From: Bacteroidales bacterium UBA1715
GTDB lineage: Bacteria > Bacteroidota > Bacteroidia > Bacteroidales > UBA1715
Assembly (NCBI GenBank): GCA_002317135.1
Contig: DCIX01000036.1
Span: 234,268-298,267 of the forward strand
Reading direction: 5' to 3'
Length of the DNA: 64,000 nucleotides
The notes beneath the pieces are model-generated. The model saw only the letters and a list, made by a program, of their open reading frames with translations, searched no databases and was not told the origin of the DNA. Positions 54,749 to 62,684 of this stretch are shown here, piece by piece; the first letter of the stretch is position 1; each line of letters opens with the position of its first letter. Position numbers and translations under genes: made by a program.

Positions 54749-55762
54749 ATGTCGAAACGATTTTATTTAGTTATTATTCTATTATTATCGGGACACTTTT
54801 TGTTTGCACAACGTGTAAAACTTAATGTCCCTTCTATAATGACTGCTACTGGCTCGTACATAGGGCCGTCAAGAGTAACTATATTGGATGATTATTCTGG
54901 TTATAATTTACAAAAACAAAAACGACGTGCAATTCGAATCTCTACAAGGACATGTAATATAGCAAGGGATAAGAAAGATTTGTCGTGTCTTTTTTGGTCA
55001 GAAATTTCTAATATAGATGATGAATGTTGTCGAGATGTTGAAGAGTTATTTTTTAAATCAAAAGAGGATTTTTATGACAGAATTATAATCAGTGCCGATA
55101 GTAAGGAAAAAGATTTTTTTTCTATATATCACTATGACATCTTTGACTACAACAGTGGAGTAATTACTATATTATCTGAACAATACGCCCATCACAGGTG
55201 TGATGTAATGGTGTTTGGAAATAAAATGCTGTCTCACATATTGCAATTAAAGCCTGATGCTGTTTTTCGCTATTTAGATAAAAAAGGAGATTGTTTTTAT
55301 TGTGTTGTAGGTAATGATGTCCAAATTGTTAAGTATGATTGTAACATTGATAGTGTAAAACATTGGTCTGTAATAAAAGACACTCTTAAAAAGGATATTT
55401 TGTCATTAACATTCGACAATATACCCAAAGAACTATTGGAAAACTTTGATAAAATGGGTATTGATAATTATCCACTGTTAAATAGTTACGAAGCTGCGTA
55501 TTTGAATCTGATTTTAAAGGATATACGGGGTGATTTTGATTTTGAAGGTAAAAAAATTCATTTCTTCCTAAATGGAGGTAAAAAACTATTTTTTGAAGGA
55601 GAGAAAAATAGATATGCAGAAGGGGCTCCACCTAGTTCGAGTCAACAAGGAAGCATATATCTAAAATTCCATAATGATGGTCCATACAAGGAATATGATG
55701 CAATCATTGACTTGGAATGGTTAATTTGGAAGTTATATGATACAAATTCATACAAGAAATAA
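54749..55762 (+). CDS. Secreted protein, possible relative of the 49340 gene product
   Basis: From ATG 54749 the product is 337 residues with a signal peptide (FYLVIILLLSGHFLFAQ). The frame is open to 54686, overlapping the preceding gene as ATGA, but those 21 codons precede the signal peptide and are probably not used. It shares layout with the 49340 product: KRRAIRISTRTCNIARDKKD near the start, ILQLKPDAVFRYLDKKGDCF in the middle and DLEWLIWKLYD at the end. It is probably an immunity or accessory protein for the Rhs cassettes. No family is recognised. Confidence 0.65.
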   Translation: MSKRFYLVIILLLSGHFLFAQRVKLNVPSIMTATGSYIGPSRVTILDDYSGYNLQKQKRRAIRISTRTCNIARDKKDLSCLFWSEISNIDDECCRDVEELFFKSKEDFYDRIIISADSKEKDFFSIYHYDIFDYNSGVITILSEQYAHHRCDVMVFGNKMLSHILQLKPDAVFRYLDKKGDCFYCVVGNDVQIVKYDCNIDSVKHWSVIKDTLKKDILSLTFDNIPKELLENFDKMGIDNYPLLNSYEAAYLNLILKDIRGDFDFEGKKIHFFLNGGKKLFFEGEKNRYAEGAPPSSSQQGSIYLKFHNDGPYKEYDAIIDLEWLIWKLYDTNSYKK

Positions 55763-55836
55763 ATGTGTGTGTCTTTCTTTCTGGGCGTTTATTATTTTTT
55801 AGCTTCTCAATTATATTGATATAGATTAATAACTTT

Positions 55837-56106
55837 ATGAAAAATGAAATAATTATTATTTCGGCTTTAATCTTATTAATAAGTTGTAAGTCAACAAATC
55901 TAAGTGTTAAAGCAGATGCCGTGAAACAAGAAACACTTATTGCAATTGAAAGCAAGGTATATAATACTCCAGTAAATTTAGACAACTTTTGGGGATACAT
56001 CAATTCCAACTACAAATCATCTACAAACTTCAAAAGTAGATTAAACCGAAAATTAATATACCATCCTCTTTATTCATTAGCAATTATCTTGTATTTTTGC
56101 ATATAG
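55837..56106 (+). CDS. Small putative lipoprotein, possibly degenerate
   Basis: The 89-codon ORF has a lipoprotein-like start (IIIISALILLISC-KS) and a short polar stretch. The last 15 codons run through the -7 box of ribBA and look non-native (HPLYSLAIILYFCI). It may be a remnant of a longer lipoprotein at the edge of the Rhs locus. The 75 bp before it hold no gene. Function is unknown. Confidence 0.4.
   Translation: MKNEIIIISALILLISCKSTNLSVKADAVKQETLIAIESKVYNTPVNLDNFWGYINSNYKSSTNFKSRLNRKLIYHPLYSLAIILYFCI
56092..56099 (+). promoter_or_regulatory. -7 box (TATTTTTG) of ribBA
   Basis: A TAnnTTTG match 27 bp before the ribBA ATG, inside the 3' end of the small ORF above. No FMN riboswitch is recognisable in this short leader. 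Confidence 0.5.
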
Positions 56107-56126
56107 TATTTCATACGAAACATAAG

Positions 56127-57359
56127 ATGGATAAAGAAATAAAACTAAACACTATAGAGGAAGCTCTCGAAGAGTTCAAACAAGGAAATTTCGTTATCGT
56201 TGTTGACGACGAAGACCGTGAAAACGAAGGCGATTTCATTATTGCTGCAGAAAAAATCACACCTGAAAAAGTGAATTTTATGATTTGCAACGGTCGTGGC
56301 GAATTGTGCGCTCCTATTAGTGAAGACAGATGTAAAGAACTTGAACTTGACATGCAGGTTGCTACAAATACTTCACTACACGAAACTCCTTTCACGGTTA
56401 CTGTTGACTTGATTGGAAGTGGTTGCACAACAGGTGTTTCTATGTACGACAGAGCTATGACTATCCGTGCTCTTGCTGATCCAAACACAAAACCTGCAGA
56501 CCTTGCTCGTCCTGGACATATCCATCCACTACGTGCACGTAACCGTGGCGTTTTGAGACGTGCCGGACATACAGAAGCTGCTGTTGACCTTGCTCGCCTT
56601 GCCGGACTAAATCCTGCAGCCGCATTAATCGAGATAATCAACGAAGACGGAACGATGGCTCGTCTTCCACAACTGATAAAAATTGCAGAAAAATTCAACC
56701 TTAAAATTGTCAGCATCAAGGATTTAATTGCGTACCGTATGAAGCAAGAATCTATAGTTGACAAAGGCGAAGAAGTTGATCTTCCTACAAAATACGGTCA
56801 TTTCCGATTGATTCCTTTCCGTCAGAAATCGAATGGTTTGGAACACGTTGCCTTAATCAAAGGTACATGGGAAAAAGATGAACCTATACTTGTACGTATG
56901 CACTCTTCTTGTGCAACAGGCGATATTTTCGGTTCTATGCGTTGCGAATGTGGTGAGCAATTGCACAAAGCAATGGAAACGATAGACAAAGAAGGTAAAG
57001 GTGTTGTTGTTTACCTTAGTCAAGAAGGCCGTGGCATTGGGTTAATGAACAAAATTGCTGCCTACAAATTACAAGAAGAAGGCCTCGATACTGTTGACGC
57101 TAATCTTCAACTTGGATTTGCCGCAGACGAACGTGATTACGGCGTTGGCGCAACAATTTTACACGAACTTGGCGTTTCTAACATACGATTAATGACAAAC
57201 AATCCTAAAAAACGTGCCGGATTGGAAGGTTACGGACTTAAGATTGTTGAAAATGTCGCAATTGAAGTTCCTGTAAATAAGTATAACGAGGTTTACATGC
57301 AAACCAAACGCGATAAGATGGGACATGTACTGAATCTCTGTGGAAGAAAAACGAAATAG
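56127..57359 (+). CDS. ribBA: Bifunctional DHBP synthase / GTP cyclohydrolase II
   Basis: This 410-residue riboflavin-pathway enzyme catalyses both entry steps. The RibB half (residues 1-205) makes 3,4-dihydroxy-2-butanone 4-phosphate and contains VVDDEDRENEGDFIIAAEKI and LARPGHIHPLRARNRGVLRR. The RibA half (about 210-410) opens GTP and contains RMHSSCATGDIFGSMRCECG with its zinc cysteines and SQEGRGIGLMNKI. Both active sites look intact. ATG 56127 is chosen because the 10 upstream codons begin in the -7 box. manA follows 35 bp downstream. Confidence 0.96.
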   Translation: MDKEIKLNTIEEALEEFKQGNFVIVVDDEDRENEGDFIIAAEKITPEKVNFMICNGRGELCAPISEDRCKELELDMQVATNTSLHETPFTVTVDLIGSGCTTGVSMYDRAMTIRALADPNTKPADLARPGHIHPLRARNRGVLRRAGHTEAAVDLARLAGLNPAAALIEIINEDGTMARLPQLIKIAEKFNLKIVSIKDLIAYRMKQESIVDKGEEVDLPTKYGHFRLIPFRQKSNGLEHVALIKGTWEKDEPILVRMHSSCATGDIFGSMRCECGEQLHKAMETIDKEGKGVVVYLSQEGRGIGLMNKIAAYKLQEEGLDTVDANLQLGFAADERDYGVGATILHELGVSNIRLMTNNPKKRAGLEGYGLKIVENVAIEVPVNKYNEVYMQTKRDKMGHVLNLCGRKTK

Positions 57360-57394
57360 TGAGTAATTGGTTTAACAAGTAATTCGTAACTAGC

Positions 57395-58375
57395 ATGTTG
57401 TATCCTTTAAAATTCGAACATATCTATAAAGACAAGATTTGGGGTGGAAATCGTTTTGCTGATTTATTAGGCAGAAACGATGGTAACTCTTCTACTTGCG
57501 GTGAAAGCTGGGAAATATCAGCTGTTGAAGACAATGTCTCTGTGGTTTCCAATGGATTTTTAAAAGGAAACAGCCTACAAGAACTTATCGAGGTTTACAT
57601 GGACGAACTTGTCGGTCAAAAAATCTACGAAAAGTTCGGCATAGAATTTCCACTGCTAATTAAATTTTTAGACTCCAATGATGTACTTTCTGTACAAGTA
57701 CATCCAAACGACGAAGTTGCAAAAGACCGTCATAAAGCATACGGAAAGACAGAAATGTGGTATGTGATGGACGCAGAAAAAGACGGCGAACTTATCGTTG
57801 GTTTTGAAAAAAACTCCTCACAAAAAGAGTTTGCCGAAGCTATAGAAAAACAGAACGTTCCACAACTACTTCATTCTGAAATTGTACAAAAAGGCGATGT
57901 GTTTTTCTTACCAGCAGGTCGTGTTCACGCTATAGGTAAAGGTTTACTTATTGCCGAGATTCAACAGACTTCGGATATAACATATCGTATTTTTGACTGG
58001 AACCGCGTTGATTCAGAAGGAAATCCTCGCGAATTACACCTTGATTTGGCGATGGATGTAATTGATTACGAAGCTAAAGATGACTATAAAACACATTATA
58101 CGTCGAAGTTAAATCAAACAGCAGAATTAGTGACCTGTCCGTACTTCAAGACAAATGTCCTTACATTCGATTGCACGGCAGTAAAAGATTACTATTCAAT
58201 TGATTCGTTTGTAATCTACATGTGTTTGGAAGGCACTGTCACCATCAATTTCGGCGGCACATACGAAGAACAAATGACAAAAGGAGAAACTGTTTTGATT
58301 CCAGCTTCGCTCCATCAAATACAACTTACTCCTCAAAACGGCAAAGCACAAATTTTGGAAGTATATATACCTTAA
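57395..58375 (+). CDS. manA: Mannose-6-phosphate isomerase, class I
   Basis: This 326-residue cupin enzyme interconverts mannose 6-phosphate and fructose 6-phosphate. It starts LYPLKFEHIYKDKIWGGNRF. It has the zinc-site segments SVQVHPNDEVA and YGKTEMWYVMDA, a third ligand in LPAGRVHAIGKGLLIAEIQQ and the cupin repeat near the C terminus (TKGETVLIPASLHQ). Length fits the short class common in Firmicutes and Bacteroidota. It supplies GDP-mannose precursors for surface glycans. Confidence 0.93.
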   Translation: MLYPLKFEHIYKDKIWGGNRFADLLGRNDGNSSTCGESWEISAVEDNVSVVSNGFLKGNSLQELIEVYMDELVGQKIYEKFGIEFPLLIKFLDSNDVLSVQVHPNDEVAKDRHKAYGKTEMWYVMDAEKDGELIVGFEKNSSQKEFAEAIEKQNVPQLLHSEIVQKGDVFFLPAGRVHAIGKGLLIAEIQQTSDITYRIFDWNRVDSEGNPRELHLDLAMDVIDYEAKDDYKTHYTSKLNQTAELVTCPYFKTNVLTFDCTAVKDYYSIDSFVIYMCLEGTVTINFGGTYEEQMTKGETVLIPASLHQIQLTPQNGKAQILEVYIP

Positions 58376-58384
58376 CATATTCGT

Positions 58385-58969
58385 ATGATTCAAATAGGAA
58401 AACAACTTATTAGTCTTGATATTATAGAAAAGGAATTTTGTTGTGACATAACAAAATGTAAGGGTTGTTGTTGTATTGAAGGCGATGCTGGTGCACCTTT
58501 ATTAGACGAAGAAATTACCGAATATGAGAAAGTTATTGATAAAATTCTACCGTATCTCCCTCAGAAAAATCAAGATGTAATCAAAGAAAAAGGTGTTTTC
58601 TATCTTGACGACGAACATGAAAAAGTAACCATGTTGGTTGACAATGCGGAATGTGCATTTGTTGAGCATGATGGTGAAACATTATATTGCGGAATAGAAC
58701 ATGCTTATAGAGATGGCAAAATCTCGGTGCAAAAACCTATTTCCTGCCACTTATACCCTATCCGCTGCCGACAATACCACGATTTTGAGGCAATAAACTA
58801 CGACAAATGGCCTATCTGTGCCGATGCAATTTGCAAAGGTAAAAAGCTCGGTTTAAAAGTCTATCAATTTCTTAAAGAGCCACTTATCCGCAAATACGGC
58901 AAAGAATGGTATGACGAATTAGTAGAAGTTGCCCATCAATGGGAAGCACAAAAAAATGCTAAAAAGTAA
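58385..58969 (+). CDS. DUF3109 family protein
   Basis: The 194-residue cytoplasmic protein is cysteine-rich: CDITKCKGCCCIEGD near residue 20, CAFVEHDGETLYCGIEH in the middle, SCHLYPIRCRQY and CADAICKGKK. This is the DUF3109 pattern, related to YkgJ-type zinc/iron-chelating clusters (CxxxCxxCC). Function is unknown. A metal site is inferred from the cysteines. It is 9 bp downstream of manA and overlaps the next gene by 14 bp. Confidence 0.88.
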   Translation: MIQIGKQLISLDIIEKEFCCDITKCKGCCCIEGDAGAPLLDEEITEYEKVIDKILPYLPQKNQDVIKEKGVFYLDDEHEKVTMLVDNAECAFVEHDGETLYCGIEHAYRDGKISVQKPISCHLYPIRCRQYHDFEAINYDKWPICADAICKGKKLGLKVYQFLKEPLIRKYGKEWYDELVEVAHQWEAQKNAKK

Positions 58970-59885
58970 CATTCTAACCATATTTTTCACTGTAGTATTT
59001 GCAATTTCTACATTTGCGCAGAATTGCCCTAACACCGATACGCTTTCCGAAAAAAAACTGAATATACCTGGGCTAATTGCCATTGGAACCATAACGCCAA
59101 CTGTTCTTACAGGTATGTATGTGTATATGAACAAAGCTTGGTGGAGCGAAAAACAAACAAAGTTTCATTTTGATGACGGCATAGACCTAAAATATGCCCT
59201 AAACCTCGACAAACTCGGTCATTTTACAGCATCAATCATTGCATCAAACGCATTTTCCGATATTCTACAAGCAACTGGTGTGTCTAAGGAAAAAGCTATT
59301 TGGTATGGTGCATCATTATCGGTTGTAAACGCCACAATAATAGAAATAAAAGATGCTCGAGCACCGTATTGGGGATTTAGCATCTACGATGAATTGGCAA
59401 ACATTGTTGGTGCATTCTACCCTGTTTTACAAGAAAAAGTTCCATTTTTTCAAGCAATCAATTTCAAATGGAGTTACGATATAAACTATTCATACGAAAC
59501 CGAATACTACAAATATCGACTCAACCACGACGAGCTCAATAGCAAAGGTAAACCACAAGGATATTCATTCATAGATGACTACGACCGTCAATATTTCTGG
59601 ATGACAATTGATTGGGCTACGCTCTTTTGCAAAGAGAAACCACGCTATAAGTTCCCATATTGTATAGATTTAGCATTGGGCTTGAGTGGCGAAAACCTAA
59701 AAACAGAGAATCCGAATAAAAACATCCATAAAGAATTATACATAGGGGTTGACATAAACCTGACAAAATTCTTCAAACAAAAAAAGGCACCTTATTATAT
59801 ATGTAAGTACCTCAACTTTTACCACTTGCCATTGCCTGCCGCACAAGTTTCACCAAAAGCCAAAGGATATTGGCTGATGTATTAG
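58956..59885 (+). CDS. DUF2279 (YfiM-like) envelope protein
   Basis: From ATG 58956 the product is 309 residues, with a signal peptide (ILTIFFTVVFAISTFAQ). The DUF2279 domain follows: KTKFHFDD-type region, YALNLDKLGHFTASIIASNA, WYGASLSVVNATIIEIKDAR and WGFSIYDELANIVGAFYPVL. The C-terminal third is strand-rich (SYDINYSYETEYYKYRLNHD), suggesting outer-membrane association. Function is unknown. The start overlaps the DUF3109 gene by 14 bp. Confidence 0.85.
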   Translation: MLKSNILTIFFTVVFAISTFAQNCPNTDTLSEKKLNIPGLIAIGTITPTVLTGMYVYMNKAWWSEKQTKFHFDDGIDLKYALNLDKLGHFTASIIASNAFSDILQATGVSKEKAIWYGASLSVVNATIIEIKDARAPYWGFSIYDELANIVGAFYPVLQEKVPFFQAINFKWSYDINYSYETEYYKYRLNHDELNSKGKPQGYSFIDDYDRQYFWMTIDWATLFCKEKPRYKFPYCIDLALGLSGENLKTENPNKNIHKELYIGVDINLTKFFKQKKAPYYICKYLNFYHLPLPAAQVSPKAKGYWLMY

Positions 59886-59894
59886 AAAAAATCA

Positions 59895-59902
59895 TATTTT
59901 TG
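59895..59902 (+). promoter_or_regulatory. -7 box (TATTTTTG) of the DUF4924 gene
   Basis: A TAnnTTTG match 20 bp before ATG 59923. Confidence 0.5.
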
Positions 59903-59922
59903 CCGTGCAAAAAGTTCTTCAG

Positions 59923-60459
59923 ATGATTATTGCAAAGCAAAAAAGAAAAGAAAACATTGCCGAATACATATTATATATGTGGCAGTTAGAAGATATGCTT
60001 CGTGCTTGCAACTTCAATGTGGACCAATTAACTCAAGGTTTTTCGCTGCCACCAACACAAATGCCAGTAATAAAACAATGGTATCAGAATATGGCAGACG
60101 CAATGAAAGCCGAAGGTATTCATAAAAAAGGTCACTTAATGCAATTGAAAGAATTAGTACAAGATCTTTCTACATTGAATATCAAATTATTACAAAGACC
60201 TGAAGAACAAAAATACAAGGAACTTTTTACCGCAGCAATGCCACACATTACGGAAATCATAAATCATTCCGACGAGTGGGTAAAAAATGAGATAGACGCC
60301 TGTTTTACAGGATTATATGGTGTAATGTTGTTGCGTTTACAAAAGAAAGAAATCACTCCAGAAACAAAAGAAGCCGTACAAACATTCTCAAACGTGCTGG
60401 CAGCATTGTCGGTTCGTTTCAAGCAATACGAAAACGGTGAACTCAATATAGATTTATAA
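59923..60459 (+). CDS. DUF4924 family protein
   Basis: The 178-residue all-helical cytoplasmic protein starts MIIAKQKRKENIAEYILYMW. It contains WQLEDMLRACNFNVDQL and HLMQLKELVQDLSTLNIKLL, which matches the Bacteroidota DUF4924 family. Function is unknown. ATG 59923 is chosen over a GTG at 59905, which lies 2 bp after the -7 box. rpe follows 10 bp downstream, so the two are co-transcribed. Confidence 0.85.
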   Translation: MIIAKQKRKENIAEYILYMWQLEDMLRACNFNVDQLTQGFSLPPTQMPVIKQWYQNMADAMKAEGIHKKGHLMQLKELVQDLSTLNIKLLQRPEEQKYKELFTAAMPHITEIINHSDEWVKNEIDACFTGLYGVMLLRLQKKEITPETKEAVQTFSNVLAALSVRFKQYENGELNIDL

Positions 60460-60469
60460 AATTACGAAT

Positions 60470-61120
60470 ATGCCTATCATCTCCCCTTCCATCCTATCAG
60501 CGAACTTCGCAAATCTGCAAACAGATATTGAAATGTTGAACAACAGCGAAGCTGATTGGGTGCACGTAGATGTAATGGACGGTGTATTTGTTCCCAATAT
60601 TTCATTCGGATTCCCTGTATTGAAAGCAATACAACCTCTTTCAAAAAAGATTTTCGATGTGCATCTAATGATTGTGAATCCTGAACGCTACATCGAGAGA
60701 TTTAAGGCTGCCGGAGCTTCTATTCTCACAGTTCACTACGAAGCTTGCCAAGATTTAAAGAAAACCGTTGACCAAATACACGCAAACGGAATGAAGGCTG
60801 GCGTATCTATCAATCCAGAAACTCCAGTAACAGTACTGAACGACATACTTCCTTCTGTAGATATGATTTTAATCATGTCTGTACACCCAGGTTTCGGCGG
60901 ACAAAAATTCATTCCTGAATCAATAGACAAAGTGAAAGCTGTAAAAGCAATGATGCAAAAACGCGGTGTTAATGCTTTAATAGAAATTGACGGTGGCATA
61001 GGTTTACAAAATGCCGCATCTGTTGTAGAAGCCGGTGCAGACGCTCTTGTTGCCGGTGCAGCAATTTTCGCTTCCGAAAATCCAACTGAGACAATTGCAA
61101 AAATGAAAAGAATCGTATAA
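60470..61120 (+). CDS. rpe: Ribulose-phosphate 3-epimerase
   Basis: This 216-residue TIM-barrel enzyme of the pentose phosphate pathway interconverts ribulose and xylulose 5-phosphate. It has SPSILSANFANLQTDIEML, the catalytic HVDVMDGVFVPNISFG, DVHLMIVNPERYI and MSVHPGFGGQKFIPESIDKV. The phosphate-binding end reads EIDGGIGLQNAASVVEAGAD. All metal and catalytic positions appear intact. Confidence 0.96.
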   Translation: MPIISPSILSANFANLQTDIEMLNNSEADWVHVDVMDGVFVPNISFGFPVLKAIQPLSKKIFDVHLMIVNPERYIERFKAAGASILTVHYEACQDLKKTVDQIHANGMKAGVSINPETPVTVLNDILPSVDMILIMSVHPGFGGQKFIPESIDKVKAVKAMMQKRGVNALIEIDGGIGLQNAASVVEAGADALVAGAAIFASENPTETIAKMKRIV

Positions 61121-61132
61121 ATCGCGATCCGT

Positions 61133-61570
61133 CTAAAATTTATCACGAACAAAATCTATTAAATATCTTGATGGATATTGAAAAGAGAATGTTGTATCTC
61201 CATTTTTGCATGACAAAGCAAAATCTCCACTAGAAATTACATCCATACCTATTAAAACATCTGTATCATCAAAATCACCTTCTGTTACAAATAATGATTT
61301 ATATATCAATTTATTAGGAAGATATAAATTAATGATATATGTTTTTACAATAGACTGTCCATTCGCATGAATTATTCGAGCAAACCCAGTCGGTTTTAAA
61401 TCCAATTGTTGCACAACCTTTTTTGAAATAACAGAAGCATTTGCTCCTGTATCCCATAATGCACGTAAATTAATTAGACTAGGGCTATTTATACTTGAAA
61501 CCATACATTGCGTGTCCACACAATTCTTCCTACAACCATAATTGATTGTAAATGCATTTTTATCATTCAT
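61133..61570 (-). CDS. Retropepsin-like aspartic protease
   Basis: The 145-residue product is a bacterial retropepsin-like protein. It has the catalytic LWDTGANASVISKKVVQQLD (DTGA, about residues 40-42), the flap-like region FARIIHANGQSIVKTYI and DVLIGMDVISSGDFALSC, the hydrophobic-hydrophobic-Gly motif of the fold. There is no signal peptide or other retroelement domain, so it would work as a cytoplasmic homodimer. It lies 10 bp after a truncated DUF5678-like partner gene on the same strand. Confidence 0.85.
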   Translation of the reverse strand: MNDKNAFTINYGCRKNCVDTQCMVSSINSPSLINLRALWDTGANASVISKKVVQQLDLKPTGFARIIHANGQSIVKTYIINLYLPNKLIYKSLFVTEGDFDDTDVLIGMDVISSGDFALSCKNGDTTFSFQYPSRYLIDFVRDKF

Positions 61571-61580
61571 AACTCCAATA

Positions 61581-61772
61581 TTAACAAATTATTGAATGAC
61601 AATGAATTGTATAGGCTTTATCTCCTTCAGAACATTCCTGAATTAAAAATGTTCCATACTCATAATTCTTATAACCAAACTCTAAAGCTTGAGTGTTATC
61701 TGCAAAACAACCAACAACTTTCTGGTCAACAATAACCAAAAACTTACCATTATATTGTTTAACAAGATCTTC
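61581..61772 (-). pseudogene. 5'-truncated DUF5678-like gene
   Basis: The minus strand between the protease gene and the mobile element holds an open frame of 63 codons without a start codon. It begins EDLVKQYNGKFLVIVDQK and ends GTFLIQECSEGDKAYTIHCH plus four residues before TAA. This fits the small DUF5678-like proteins that precede retropepsin-like genes in bacteria. A TAA sits directly before the first recognisable codon (61773-61775). The 5' end and promoter are missing where the Mu-like element begins, so insertion probably removed them. Confidence 0.6.
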
Positions 61773-61791
61773 TTATAGGCACTAAATAGAA

Positions 61792-61816
61792 TTGTGCGTT
61801 TTCGTTTGTGCGTTTT
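61792..61816 (+). repeat. Terminal direct repeat (TTGTGCGTTTT x2)
   Basis: TTGTGCGTTTT occurs at 61792-61802 and 61806-61816, 14 bp apart. The position at the presumed element end fits transposase-binding sites. Confidence 0.6.
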
Positions 61817-61818
61817 AT

Positions 61819-61859
61819 GCTCGCAAAGTGCCGTTATCAGTGCATTTGCGGGCTTTTTT
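61819..61859 (+). terminator. Terminator-like hairpin at the element's left end
   Basis: GCTCGCAAA and TTTGCGGGC form a 9-bp stem with one wobble and a 17-nt loop, followed by six Ts on the plus strand. It could stop transcription entering the element from outside. Confidence 0.45.
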
Positions 61860-61892
61860 GTTTTCGTCGCGCTTTCAATTGAATTGTACCAA

Positions 61893-61985
61893 ACTTCCAT
61901 TTTGATTCCATTTACCTTCCATTTTTTTGTTAATTCTGGTACAAAAACTTCCATTTGCTTTCCAAATACTTCCACGATACTTCCA
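61893..61985 (+). repeat. Helically phased TTCCA array
   Basis: TTCCA begins at 61895, 61906, 61917, 61949, 61960, 61970 and 61981. Steps are 10 or 11 bp except one of 32 bp, which is three helical turns. Four copies extend to ACTTCCA. The copies therefore face one side of the DNA helix. Confidence 0.65.
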
Positions 61986-62090
61986 TTAGGTCAGATAAAA
62001 CCTCTTAAACCCCTTTTTAACGCCATTTAACCACCTTTTTAACCATTCCGCATAAATACACTTGCCTGCCCATCCACACACTCTTGCTCA

Positions 62091-62104
62091 CGACATTTAT
62101 GTCG
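62091..62104. repeat. Perfect palindrome CGACATTTATGTCG
   Basis: CGACAT/ATGTCG arms with a TT centre in the non-coding regulatory region of the element. It may be a protein-binding site. Confidence 0.45.
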
Positions 62105-62138
62105 CCAGCAAATCCTGATTTTTTTTGTACTTTTTGGG

Positions 62139-62174
62139 TTGGTTAGTCATTTGGTTAGTCATTTGGTTAGTCAA
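62139..62174 (+). repeat. Triple tandem 12-bp repeat (TTGGTTAGTCAT)
   Basis: Three adjacent 12-bp units; the last base of the third differs. A 500-bp non-coding region holds them, downstream of the repressor gene. They could be binding sites for the repressor or transposase. Confidence 0.75.
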
Positions 62175-62284
62175 TTTTGTTCACAAAACGAAAACAATAA
62201 TTTGTATTGATATATGTATAATAATGTAAAAATACCCTATAATACACAATGTGTTTAACACTCAAATGATTGAGAAACAGCGGT

Positions 62285-62623
62285 TTAATCTTTGATTTTA
62301 TCTTGCAACACTGCAATTTTTGCGTCTTGCCCTGAAATTGTACTTTTTAATGATATAATAATTTGTTCGTTTATTTGACAAACAGGGCATTTTTGTTTGC
62401 CAGAATTGATATTTGATATTGATGATCCAAACAACAACCAATTAATATCAACATGTTCACACTTTGATAATACAAGTTCAAAATCAATAGTATTTCTGGT
62501 GTACCAATTTGAAATCGTTGTTTTACTAATACCCAAGAAGTTTGCTAATTCCTTGTCGGTACGGAAATTATTTACCTCTTTTAATCTATTGATTATCAAT
62601 TCTTTGTTAAAAAAAGTTTTCAT
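62285..62623 (-). CDS. CI-type phage repressor
   Basis: From ATG 62623 the product is 112 residues. The N-terminal helix-turn-helix (RTDKELANFLGISKTTISNW, about residues 16-35) and HVDINWLLFGSSI are typical of the bacteriophage CI repressor HTH family. CPVCQINEQ adds a possible metal site. The C terminus is a coiled coil (LKSTISGQDAKIAVLQDKIK) instead of a LexA-type protease domain, so SOS self-cleavage is unlikely. It is divergent from the Ner-like gene and transposase and probably represses them through the 62666-62684 operator. Confidence 0.82.
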   Translation of the reverse strand: MKTFFNKELIINRLKEVNNFRTDKELANFLGISKTTISNWYTRNTIDFELVLSKCEHVDINWLLFGSSISNINSGKQKCPVCQINEQIIISLKSTISGQDAKIAVLQDKIKD

Positions 62624-62665
62624 TTTGTGAATTTTCTTGTCAAAATATTTGGAAGTTTGCAAAAT

Positions 62666-62684
62666 GTGAACTTAATTTGTTCAC
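62666..62684. promoter_or_regulatory. Putative repressor operator (GTGAAC/GTTCAC)
   Basis: GTGAAC-N7-GTTCAC is an inverted repeat between the divergent repressor and Ner-like genes. An adjoining half-site pair GTTC/GAGAAC follows at 62679-62694. Another GTTCAC occurs at 62178-62183. Confidence 0.5.

Noticed and set aside
61682..61975. Minus-strand ORF of 97 codons across the element border
   Set aside because: It crosses the terminal repeats and the TTCCA array and then runs out of frame through the truncated host gene. Its repeated MEV residues come from the DNA repeat.
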